The translations under genes and the position numbers were made by a program. Shown one piece after another: positions 1-23,200 of a stretch of 64,000 nucleotides of DNA. Every line of letters begins with the position of its first letter. Positions within the stretch are counted from its first letter, which is position 1. Under the pieces are notes generated by a model. It was not told where the DNA came from. It searched no databases and saw nothing but the letters and a program-made list of their open reading frames with translations. The DNA lies in contig OX421497.1 in assembly GCA_949126835.1 (NCBI GenBank), positions 8,026,191 to 8,090,190 on the forward strand. The letters run 5' to 3'. This DNA is from Anisus vortex (lineage: Eukaryota > Mollusca > Gastropoda > Planorbidae).

Positions 1-793
1 ACCAAAAGCTGAAAGTAAAAGAGTGACTGCCTAGCAGTTTAGAAAAGCAGATGACTTTCCTAAGCAGCTTCCGCAAATGGGCAAATTTAAATGCCCATTT
101 TTGTATTTTTTAAAATTCAACCTGCTGCATTTTAAAATCGCCAATATGTCTCCACTTAATAAAAGAGCTACATCTAAGAAGGTTGTAATAATATCAAACC
201 AGTTAGGCTTGATGTGGTATGAAAAAATGAGTCCATCAATTTGAAAGTCTTGCCTTTGATTAGAAAACTGCGCTTTGAGTGCTTCAATGCAGGCTACTTC
301 TGAAAAAGACCAATTATATATCTTAATATATGTCGTACTATAGGGACGTGCATCAGTTAAATGTTTTGAAATTGAGTTCACGACAAGATATGTCCAGTTT
401 CAATGCAAATCCATTCCAGTGGTGCTTGTACCTAAATGCAACTCACTGAACAAATTCCGCTTTAAGTGCTTCGATGTACTTCTGAAAAAGCCCAACTTTC
501 TATCTTAATATATGCCTTAGGCCTACTATCAGTTAAATGTTTTGAAATTGAATTCCAGGCAAGATATATATCCAGTTTCAATGCAAATCCATTCCAGTGG
601 TGCTTGTAAATGCAGCTCACTGAAATGTTTCGCTATGTCATTTAGAAAAATCGGCTTCAACAGTCAGTTTTCCTAATTTTGAACTGGAAAATGTGTTGTT
701 TTTTTAATCAATAAACAACCCCTCTTGGAGGTCTTTCGCGTGCCATTGAAAATCGCTCTGCGTGTCAAGTTTGGCACGCGTGCCTTGGGTTGC
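1..793. repeat. Composite dispersed repeat, copy 1
   Basis: This stretch resembles 56727-57056 plus 58686-58980 over most of its length, beginning with the same CCAAAAGCTGAAAGTAAA start. It carries an internal duplication: about 263-443 and 463-625 share runs such as CAATGCAAATCCATTCCAGT. Its right end, near 735-793, contains the GGCACGCG and GTTGCCGACCC sequence of the short hAT-like family seen at 19725 and 49550. It has no coding potential. It is probably an old non-autonomous DNA element or a composite of several, and its left end lies outside the window. Confidence 0.6.
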
Positions 794-1613
794 CGACCCA
801 TGGTCTAGTCTATATTAAAATAGCCATAGGCCCTACTTGCACTAATAATAAATTTTTTTTTTTAAAGACCTATAAATATATAGCCTATGCCTACTAGTTC
901 CTATTTCGTCCTCCCTCCATAGCGATTATCTATACACCCACTCTGCTAGATTCACCTTTCCCCCGCCCGCCCCCCCCCCCCCCAAAAAAAAAAAAAGAAG
1001 TCTGTGGATTTCTTTGTAAAAATATAATTAATTTAAAAAATGAGTCTAATAACGTGGTCGGTTAAAAACTAAAAAAACAACAACATTAAACAGACACAAA
1101 ACGCCAGGATTTTTAGTTTGGTTTAGGTCGAGGCTGTCTCTGAATGTTCTACCCAACTCGGATGCGGTGTGCATTTTAGTGCATAGCCTATAGGCCTATC
1201 CGTGTTATTATTATACGTAGAGTCCCATCTTTGGAAAGGTAAAGCCGAAAAGGCGGAAATGCGAGCGTACTATCTTCGATCCGAAATCCCCTCGTTCGTT
1301 TGCAGTGGCGGCAGAAACGGATGAACGTTACTTCACTGTAAACTATATCCTTGAGAATGCCCTTGAGACCATTATTGTCTGAAATGGATACTTTAGCCCT
1401 ACTCTTTTTTTTATTAATTTAATAGCAACAATACAACAAAAAATGTTTCTCTATCTCGCCTTCCTGCCATTTTGATAAATGCTTTAAAATATATATAGGC
1501 TATATGTAACTATGTAACAAAATATATGTTAGGCCTACAATGCTCAGATATGCTTAGTGAAGGACTTATCTCTTATGCGAGAACAAATACATATTAGTAG
1601 GTTAGTAGGCCTA
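794..1613. other. Non-coding DNA upstream of RBBP4, no gene seen
   Basis: AT-rich sequence with a C-run followed by an A-run near 969-997 and scattered TAGGCCTA-type palindromes. No supported reading frame or named repeat is visible. Confidence 0.5.
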
Positions 1614-1775
1614 CTCTTTCTTCTCGAGTGGCATTTGGGCATGGAATGGGTTGACTGAACAAACCAGGAAATACAGTAACTTAACATCATTTAAAACATT
1701 AATAAAGATGCAAGACTAGACTCGGACCATGGATGAGCGTAGGACGCAATAATCTTCTTTATAGAAGGAGCGATC
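1614..1775 (+). mobile_element. LINE 3'-end fragment
   Basis: The sequence matches 59801-59985 and, reversed, 47508-47845. It runs from a CTTTCTTCTCGAGTGGCATT segment (probably the degraded end of a reverse-transcriptase ORF) through a shared 3'UTR to ACGCAATAATCTTCTTTATA. Only the 3' end survives, as in 5'-truncated LINE insertions. The same tail occurs in SINE A at 50699. Confidence 0.55.
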
Positions 1776-2076
1776 TGTAGGCTAATCTATAGGCCTAAGA
1801 TTAGATGCGAGTTTTTTTTCTGGTTCTGCGAAGCAAGGATTTGGTTAAAGAATCATGCCCAATTTGCACGAATCAAGTCATTAAATGTCTGAACCAAAAA
1901 AAAACTCGTGGGCTAACGCAGGTAAAAGATAACCCTTCTCTTATATAATATTACATTTTCTATATTTTAATCGAGATTTTCTTATAATATTGTGGTAGGC
2001 CTACTATGACGGACTTATAAAACCATTTTATTATAATAGCATTCTATCAATAGACCGAAAAAGTTATAAGACATAA

Positions 2077-2168
2077 CCGCCATATTAGATTTTGTGCTGA
2101 ACTAGACTGTTCGGCTTGGCGCGAGCAAATGCTCCAGTGTTTATCGATAGAAATTCATATTATTTTTA
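2077..2168 (+). promoter_or_regulatory. Putative RBBP4 core promoter / 5'UTR
   Basis: Three motif matches cluster just upstream of the RBBP4 start codon. ACCGCCATATT near 2078 is a YY1-like site, TTGGCGCG at 2116-2123 is an E2F-like site, and TATCGATA at 2142-2149 is an exact match to the insect DRE/DREF palindrome. E2F and DRE sites are known from genes of the replication and chromatin cycle, which suits an RBBP4 gene. I see no TATA box. The transcription start cannot be read from the sequence. Confidence 0.4.
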
Positions 2169-14758
<12,590 letters not shown>

Positions 14759-15360
14759 TGGACGACCCCAGCCATCCTCACATCATTGTTGACTCCCTCT
14801 CCCCTCCATCTCATCTCATTGCAATCACACAATCCTCCTTGCTTTTTGGTCATTTTGTATCATTTTTATATCCATTGTCTTATTATATATCATTTGTAAT
14901 AATTATTATTGTTGTTGTTTGTGTGTCCCTTTTAATTTAATTTTTTTTTAACTTGAAACTTTATGTCTTAGAGAAGAAATTTAAAAGACAAAATTTTTTT
15001 TTTACATCAAAAAATTTCTTGTAGAAAATGTTTTCCTGAACTGTAGTAATAATTGCTGTATATTATTGGTTGCTTAAAATTTGATCTTACTTCTTTTTTT
15101 TTTATTATTTGACCACTAGTAAATACTGCGAGACTAAAATTGTCATTTTGACTGCGTTCATAAGTTAAGATGTCAAAGCTTGAACTGGAATTTTGTTATT
15201 ATTAGGATGATTGTTTAGAGAGTTATCTTGTTATATATATTAGTATTTTTGGGGGAAGTTTGTTTCCAAATGAATTTTTTTTATAATTCTTAATGTTTTA
15301 AGAAGAAGAAAGAGTACTATAAATTATATGATTAAACTTATGAACATAAATTTTTGTAGA
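14759..15360 (+). other. RBBP4 3'UTR
   Basis: AT-rich sequence after the TAG at 14756-14758. ATTAAA at 15331-15336 is a candidate polyadenylation signal; the end of the transcript is not otherwise visible. Confidence 0.45.
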
Positions 15361-15390
15361 CTTACTCTGGTTGTGAAAGGCTAATTTCTG

Positions 15391-17440
15391 TTGTATGAAT
15401 TGTCTGTTTCTGTTGTATAAATTGTCTGTTTCTGTTGTGTGTGAATTGTCTGTTTCTGTTGTGTGTGAATTGTCTGTTTCTGTTGTGCAAATTGTCTTGT
15501 TCTCTTGTGTGTGTGTGTTGTCTGTTTCTGTTGTGTGTGAATTGTCTGTTTCTGTTGTGTGTGAATTGTCTGTTTCTGTTGTATTCTTGTGTGTGTTTTC
15601 TGTTGTGTGTGAATTGTCTGTTTCTATTGTGTGTGTTTTCTGTTGTGTGAATTGTCTGTTTCTATTGTGTGTGTTTTCTGTTGTGTGAATTGTCTGTTTC
15701 TGTTGTGTGTGTTTTCTGTTGTGTGAATTGTCTGTTTCTGTTGTGTGTGTTTTCTGTTGTGTGAATTGTCTGTTTCTATTGTGTGTGTTTTCTGTTGTGT
15801 GAATTGTCTGTTTCTGTTGTGTGAATTGTCTGTTTCTGTTGTGTGAATTGTCTGTTTCTGTTGTGTGAATTGTCTGTTTCTATTGTGTGTGTTTTCTGTT
15901 GTGTGAATTGTCTGTTTCTGTTGTGTGAATTGTCTGTTTCTATTGTGTGTGTTTTCTGTTGTGTGTGAATTGTCTGTTTCTATTGTGTGTGTTTTCTGTT
16001 GCGTGAATTGTCTGTTTCTGTTGTGTGAATTGTCTGTTTCTATTGTGTGTGTTTTCTGTTGTGTGTGAATTGTCTGTTTCTGTTGTGTGTGTTTTCTGTT
16101 GTGTGTGAATTGTCTGTTTCTATTGTGTGTGTTTTCTGTTGTGTGAATTGTCTGTTTCTGTTGTGTGAATTGTCTGTTTCTGTTGTGTGAATTGTCTGTT
16201 TCTGTTGTGTGAATTGTCTGTTTCTGTTGTGTGAATTGTCTGTTTCTATTGTGTGTGTTTTCTGTTGTGTGAATTGTCTGTTTCTGTTGTGTGAATTGTC
16301 TGTTTCTATTGTGTGTGTTTTCTGTTGTGTGTGAATTGTCTGTTTCTGTTGTGTGTGTTTTCTGTTGTGTGTGAATTGTCTGTTTCTATTGTGTGTGTTT
16401 TCTGTTGTGTGAATTGTCTGTTTCTGTTGTGTGAATTGTCTGTTTCTGTTGTGTGAATTGTCTGTTTCTGTTGTGTGAATTGTCTGTTTCTGTTGTGTGA
16501 ATTGTCTGTTTCTGTTGTGTGAATTGTCTGTTTCTATTGTGTGTGTTTTCTGTTGTGTGTGAATTGTCTGTTTCTATTGTGTGTGTTTTCTGTTGTGTGT
16601 GAATTGTCTGTTTCTATTGTGTGTGTTTTCTGTTGTGTGAATTGTCTGTTTCTGTTGTGTGAATTGTCTGTTTCTATTGTGTGTGTTTTCTGTTGTGTGT
16701 GAATTGTCTGTTTCTGTTGTGTGTGTTTTCTGTTGTGTGTGAATTGTCTGTTTCTATTGTGTGTGTTTTCTGTTGTGTGAATTGTCTGTTTCTGTTGTGT
16801 GAATTGTCTGTTTCTGTTGTGTGAATTGTCTGTTTCTGTTGTGTGAATTGTCTGTTTCTGTTGTGTGAATTGTCTGTTTCTGTTGTGTGAATTGTCTGTT
16901 TCTATTGTGTGTGTTTTCTGTTGTGTGTGAATTGTCTGTTTCTATTGTGTGTGTTTTCTGTTGTGTGAATTGTCTGTTTCTGTTGTGTGAATTGTCTGTT
17001 TCTATTGTGTGTGTTTTCTGTTGTGTGAATTGTCTGTTTCTGTTGTGTGAATTGTCTGTTTCTGTTGTGTGAATTGTCTGTTTCTGTTGTGTGAATTGTC
17101 TGTTTCTGTTGTGTGAATTGTCTGTTTCTGTTGTGTGAATTGTCTGTTTCTGTTGTGTGAATTGTCTGTTTCTGTTGTGTGAATTGTCTGTTTCTGTTGT
17201 GTGAATTGTCTGTTTCTGTTGTGTGAATTGTCTGTTTCTGTTGTGTGAATTGTCTGTTTCTGTTGTGTGAATTGTCTGTTTCTGTTGTGTGAATTGTCTG
17301 TTTCTGTTGTGTGAATTGTCTGTTTCTGTTGTGTGAATTGTCTGTTTCTATTGTGTGTGTTTTCTGTTGTGTGAATTGTCTGTTTCTGTTGTGTGAATTG
17401 TCTGTTTCTGTTGTGTGAATTGTCTGTTTCTGTTGTGTGT
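15391..17440 (+). repeat. 2-kb minisatellite of 22-bp units (GAATTGTCTGTTTCTGTTG...)
   Basis: A 22-bp unit, GAATTGTCTGTTTCTGTTG plus TGT, is repeated through about 2 kb. Variant units have CTATTG for CTGTTG and are followed by a GTGTGTTTTCTGTTGTGT spacer, giving a higher-order pattern. In the right part (about 17040-17350) the simple unit runs for more than a dozen near-identical copies. Open frames through it encode only repeats of NCLFLLC or ELSVSVV and are products of the repeat. Confidence 0.95.
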
Positions 17441-17985
17441 GTTGTTTTTTAAATGTCTTGATGTGTTTGTAATGTTTTATTTATTGCGTGTCTGTGTGAG
17501 GTGTTGTTTGTCCTTCAGTGTTGATGAAGACCATCTTTATGTCTTTGTTATGGTAGCTTTGTGTGTCCGGAGGGTTACTGATGAGGCCAATTCGTGCTAG
17601 GCAGTGTCTGTTGCATTGGCGGGCACAGATGCATGGCCTTATGACCAGATGGGAGTGAAGCTGATGACTTTGGTATTTCTTGAGTGGTCATCAGAAGTTT
17701 CTGTGTGTGATGTGATTGGCCGTGTTTTTCTGTGCTAATATTAATATTGTGTTCATCCTATGTGCTAAAATATTCTAGTTGAAGAACAATGAAGACTAAA
17801 GCAGTTATTCCATTATAATATCTGTAGATACACAAATCGAATGCAGTCAATGGTAATGAGTAGCCCATAAAAAATTAGTATTTCGCAGACCATACCGCTA
17901 AAGAGCAAGTGGGAGAAATAATATCAATAATATTATGATACCTTCTTATAACCACGGGAAAAAAATTAAGTTGTATTACCAAATC
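17441..17985. other. Intergenic DNA, no gene seen
   Basis: Unique-looking sequence with no supported coding or RNA gene. Confidence 0.5.
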
Positions 17986-17989
17986 TCTT

Positions 17990-19284
17990 AGTGACTGCAA
18001 TAACTGGCGTGGCATTACGCTTCTGTCAATCCCAAGCAAAGTACTGGCCAAGGTGATCATCGGGAGACTTTACGAAGCTGTCGACATCATTCTTAGAAAA
18101 GAGCAAGCAGGTTTTAGAAAAGGGAGGAACTGCACAGAACAGATTTTTGCTCTACCAAACATCATAGAACAATGTACAGAATGGCAATGACAACTTTATA
18201 TCAACTTCATTGATTTCGAAAAGGCATTCGACAGTGTTCACCGAGACAGTCTGTGGCGCATTCTGAGAGCATATGGAATACCTGCTCACATGGTACAGCT
18301 GATCAAGAGCTTTTACAGCAACTACAGCTGTTGCATGAAAGGTAGCAACATATGGTTCGAAGTGAGGACAGGAGTGAGACAGGGATGCGTGATGTCCGCA
18401 TGGCTGTTTAACATACTAATTGACTGGGTGATGAAAAACACAACAGAAGTGAGAAACAATGGCATCAGATGGACTTTGTTATCAACACTTGAGGATTTAG
18501 ACTATGCTGATGACCTGGCACTTTTGTCTCACACCTATCAGCAAATGCAAGCCAAAACAGACAGACTAAATAATTTTAGTTCACAAGTTGGACTAAAAAT
18601 AAATCATAAGAAATCAGAAGTCATGGTGCTAAATACCACTACTACAATTCCAGTCAAAGTTGATAATAAAGATCTTCCTAACTCAGAAAAATTCACATAC
18701 CTAGGAAGCTCACTCACACCAGATGGAGGAAGCAAAGAAGACATTCAGAACAGACTGAACAAAGCAAGAATTGCATTTTACAACATGACCAACATCTGGA
18801 AATCCTGTCAATATAGTACCAGAACGAAAATAAAACTATATAACAGCTGTGTGCTTCCTGTCCTTCTATATGGTGCAGAATGTTGACGCATGACACAACA
18901 GGACCTTGTGAAGCTTTCCACATGAAAAACCTCAGGAAGATTTTGAAAGTTTTTTGGCCAAAGAAAATAACCAACGAAGAATTAATGTCCCAATCCAACC
19001 ACGAAGACATGGGCACTATCATAATGAAAAAGCGTTGGCGATGGATTGGCCATGTGTTGAGAAGAGAGGAAGGGAACATCTGCAAGACAGCACTACACTG
19101 GACTCCAGAAGGAAAATGAAAGAGAGGCCGGCCAAAAGTAACCTGGCGCAGAACTGTGGAGCAGGCATTAAAAGAAATTTGGTCACTCCTGGGGTACGAT
19201 TGGAATTGTCGCACGTGACAGAGAAAGATGGAAGGACTTTGTTGCTGCCCTATGCGCCCACGGCGTTACGGGCAGTAAGTAAGT
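17990..19284 (+). mobile_element. RTE-like LINE, 5'-truncated, with target-site duplication
   Basis: Reverse transcriptase from NWRGITLLSIPSKVLAKV through QAGFRKGRNCTEQIF, FIDFEKAFDSVHRDSLW, TGVRQGCVMSAWLFN and the catalytic DYADDLALLS, then FTYLGSSLTPDGG and RRWIGHVLR-type C-terminal sequence. An in-frame TGA near 18188 and a frameshift near 18886 kill the ORF. The copy ends in (GTAA)n. ACCAAATCTCTTAG just before it and ACCAAATCTTTAG after the tail form a target-site duplication of about 13 bp, as target-primed reverse transcription produces. The endonuclease domain is missing. The RTE assignment rests on the RT and C-terminal motifs and the short simple-repeat tail. Confidence 0.9.
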
Positions 19285-19724
19285 AACCAAATCTTTAGAA
19301 TTTGGGGGCATGTTAAATGCTAAAACAATCTTGCATGGCTAACACGAGGGGGAGAAAAGGTCTAAGAGGTAGGAAAGTACGGGAGAACTTTATGGAATGG
19401 ATGGGCATAAAGCTGGGTGGTGCTATTATGTAATGGATGGGCATAAAGCTGGGTGGTGCTATTATCAGCTTCAATGCTACTAGAAGGTAACTCCGTTTTT
19501 CGCTTACAACTTATTGACACTTTTTTTTTATATTTTGACACTACATAGTTAAGAATGACTTTTTTTCTTTAGTAGGCTTAATGCGAACGGTCTGATAGGA
19601 ATGATAAATTACTCCTCCCAATTAATTATTCTCAAAAGGCACTGGAATCAAATAGCAATATATGACTATAACCAAATAATATAATAATATGAGCTATATA
19701 AAGATAACCTCGTGTCTTGCATTC

Positions 19725-19932
19725 CAGGGGTCGGCAACCTATGGCACGCGTGCCAAACTTGGCACACAGAGCGGTTGCCAATGACACGCGTAAGACCCCC
19801 AAGAATATCTAGATCAAGTCGCTTCTACGAGAAATTGGGTGCTAGAGCAGGGAAACTTGTAGGCTGTTGGTACGCTGAATGAATTAGAAATCCTACTTTG
19901 GCACTCTATTATCAAAAGGTTGCTGACCCCTG
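19725..19932. mobile_element. Short hAT-like element, CAGGGGTCGGCAACC family
   Basis: It opens with CAGGGGTCGGCAACCTATGG and closes with GGTTGCTGACCCCTG, a 15-bp inverted terminal repeat with one mismatch. It includes GGCACGCGTGCC. The flanking 8-mers TTGCATTC and TTGTAGGC match only partly, so this is an older copy than 49550-49759. Confidence 0.7.
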
Positions 19933-20203
19933 TTGTAGGCCCTATTCTAATTATTTTTGGTTTGCGCACGACTTGAACTGCGCGAAAATGGCGCGTCGCA
20001 CTTAAGCATCCCAACAAAATACACAAGGACAAGTGAGAAAAAAATATCGGAATATTGAAAACTGTAAATGAATATAAACATTACTTAATAGTTTTACTGT
20101 TACCGTGCTATAAAATAGGTTTTATGAGTGTAATATTTGAAGGTGATATGTTTTCAAAGCGTTTCGGAGGTGATTACATTTATTTCAGCTTCTCGGTTTT
20201 CTG

Positions 20204-23200
20204 ATGCCTGCGTTTTCAGAACATTATTTGTTGACTGCCGTTCTTTATAGTGCTAACAGATGTAGGCTAGGTTTGTTGTATGTTATGCATACATCGAGAG
20301 ACGTGATCGCAGGCACAGTTTTACGAAAAGGAAGTATTTTTACCCCTGTCCCCAACGTGGACCATAGGGGACATCCCCCGAGGGAATCTGGTGAGACCCA
20401 ATCAGCCCCTGGAGAACGAGAGCCAACGGACCCACGCGAAGCACCAGGCGCGCTGAGGGAAATTTCTCGCAAAGCGCGCAATGACAATTTCGCCCCAAGC
20501 AGTGTTGCATTTATCCAGGATCTCAGTCCCAGCAGCCTCGACGGGGTGCACAGAAGCACGCACCGTAACACTACTGACCAGGACGCGTTGTCCAGCGCTA
20601 GCCCACTGGCGTCGGCCCTCCGCTCTACAGACAGGCCGACTGTTGGCAAAATTTTTGACGCCCACCAAACTACGAACCTCCACACGACGATCCTGACACC
20701 TATGCGGCTGAAACAACTGGCCTGGAAGTCGATCGACGACAATGCGGGCCATTCTCCGCCGTGGCCCTTGGAAATGCACCCTATCAAAACGGAAGTGGAC
20801 ATAAGCAAGCTGCTGCAGGCGGGGTCCAAATCCCAACCAAATCACCTCTCGACCTCAACGTCAGGAAAGGTTGAGACGTTCTCAGACGTCGACCCCGTGG
20901 ACATATTGCAGCGAATAACGATAATGTTCAACAAGACCAGCTCCGCGTCTGAGTCTGGCACCTACGAGAAGGGGCGGGTTCGATTCTCTAATGCCGTCGA
21001 CGTGCACGTTTACAGAAGCGAAAAGTATTTTAAGGTAACCTCCTCGACCACATAACATTTTTATGTGAACGTCTGTATGTTTGTGTGTGTGTGTGGGGGG
21101 GGGTGCACTGACTCTAGTAGGCCTAATTGTCCAGAACACAACTTATAACAACTCTTCTGGTCAACACACAAATCCGATCAATTAAGATACAGAGTGTGAG
21201 CGACAGAGAAGAGAGGGAGGGGTAATAGGATGGGCATAGCTTTGGCTTAACCAGTTTTTGACACTATGGGGTTGGGGTGGCGAGCACATGCGTAAAAGCC
21301 CACTCTTACCACAATAAGTCATTTTCATAATTAAATTGCATTTTGATTATTCGTATTTACTCTTTGTTAGGTTTTATTTTAAATAGAACAACGAAAACGA
21401 AAAAAAGTAACAAAATAAAAAAAGACACTTTATCCACATATTTTTTTCAGAATTCCCGATGATTAGAATTGTGTAAAGTCATTTTGTAGTCCTGGACTTA
21501 AGATATGTTCCATTTCGATTGTTGTTTCAATTTTAAATAATATTTTATTTTTAGGCAACAATAAATTCCTAAAAATTGCTTTTCTAAACTTTGACGTTTA
21601 GCAAAGACCATAGAACGCTTATATCGTTAAAAGACAAGACTAGAAAGATCTATCAGTTTATAAAAAAACATTTCGTACGCCTAAAAAAAAAACCTCTGTG
21701 TCTTTTTTTGTGTGACTTTTACTCCTTTCATGTTTTTTTTAATTTGTGTGGATAAGTTTTGCTAAATTCTTACAAACTTTGAACGAATCACTCCAAGCAT
21801 CAAAACTGTTATCCGAAAATCAAACAAATATAGGCAATACAAATGATATATTTGGCTCTTTTTGAGTAAACGGTGACAGCCAGCGTTTATTTATCCTTTC
21901 ACGATAAGATTTTCTATAGAATCATGCCCCACTTCCTGAGCAGTCACAAAAGCTGGAGACAGTTGTGTTGCTAGTTTCCCCCTACTGAATACATCACTGG
22001 GATATAATCGAGATCTAGATAAAAAGAAAGGATATGAGATAATAATAATAATAAATGAAGCTTATATAGCGCATATCCCGCAATCAGTTCTATGCGCTTA
22101 ACAATTACAGACGATGATAACAATAACAGGCAAATATTTGAAAAAAAAAATGTGAGTGAACTAGGAGTCCATAATAAACAGGTGAGTCTTGAGTCCGGTC
22201 TTGAAGATGTTAAAGTTCGAGCTTTGTCGCAGCTGGAGTGGCAGGGTGTTCCATGCGGAGGGGCCGGAGTAGGTGAAGGCCCGCTGACCAGCTGTCACGA
22301 GTTTTGTCCGCGGGATCATCAAATTGAGTTTGTCCGCAGCCGATCGAAGTGGGCGTGGTTTTGTATAGATTTCCAGACAGGAAATTAGGTAGTCCGGGGC
22401 AGAGTCATTGAGGCATTTATAGCATAGAGATGCCAGTTTATATGAAATCCTATTTTGAATAGGGAGCCAGTGCAGAGAGTACAGCAGAGGTGAGATGTGG
22501 TCAGACTTCTTTTTTAGGACTGATCTGGCAGCGCAGTTTTGGACGCGTTGGAGTCCTTGAATGGAAGAGGCAGGGAGGCCGGCCAGAAGAGAGTTACAAT
22601 AGTCCAAACGAGAGAAGAGAAGAGTGATGACGAGCTTGGTACAAGCTTCCGGAGTAAGGTAGCGACGGATAGTGGCAATAGGTCGCAGGTGAAAAAAGCA
22701 GGTTTTAATGATGAAGGAGATGTGGGGTTGCATGGACAGAGTGGAATCCAGAAACATGCCGAGGCTCTTTACAGTTGGGGAGAAGGGCACAGTAGCGTCA
22801 CCCAACTGGAGGTCAGTCACGCTGAGGGAAGCAAGCTTCTGTCTCGTTCCTACGAGTAGGGCTTCGGTCTTATCGCTGTTGAGCTTCAACTTGTTTTCTG
22901 TCATCCAGTTCTTGATGTCCAGGAAACAACAGGAGATAGAAGCAAGGAGCTCGTCGATGTCCCCAGGCTTGGCGCTGTTTAGGAGCTGGGTGTCATCAGC
23001 GAAAAAGTGATAATTTAGGTTGTGTCGCTCGATGACGAGGGAAAGGGGTTGGGTGTACAAAGTGAAAAGGACTGGGCCGAGGACGGACCCTTGTGGTACA
23101 CCATAGCGGACAGTGACGGGCTGGGAGGACAAAGATTCAGTAGTGACGGTCTGGGAGCGATCGTCAAGGTAGCTCTTGAACCAGGAGAGGACGATATCGT

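Noticed and set aside
15395..17072. Long open frames rich in NCLFLLC and ELSVSVV
   Set aside because: They run through the 22-bp minisatellite; their content is dictated by the repeat and no start, splice or domain evidence supports them.
20245..20845. Minus-strand frames of 147-194 codons
   Set aside because: They lie opposite the GC-rich candidate exon, whose plus-strand frame has consistent splice sites and phase.
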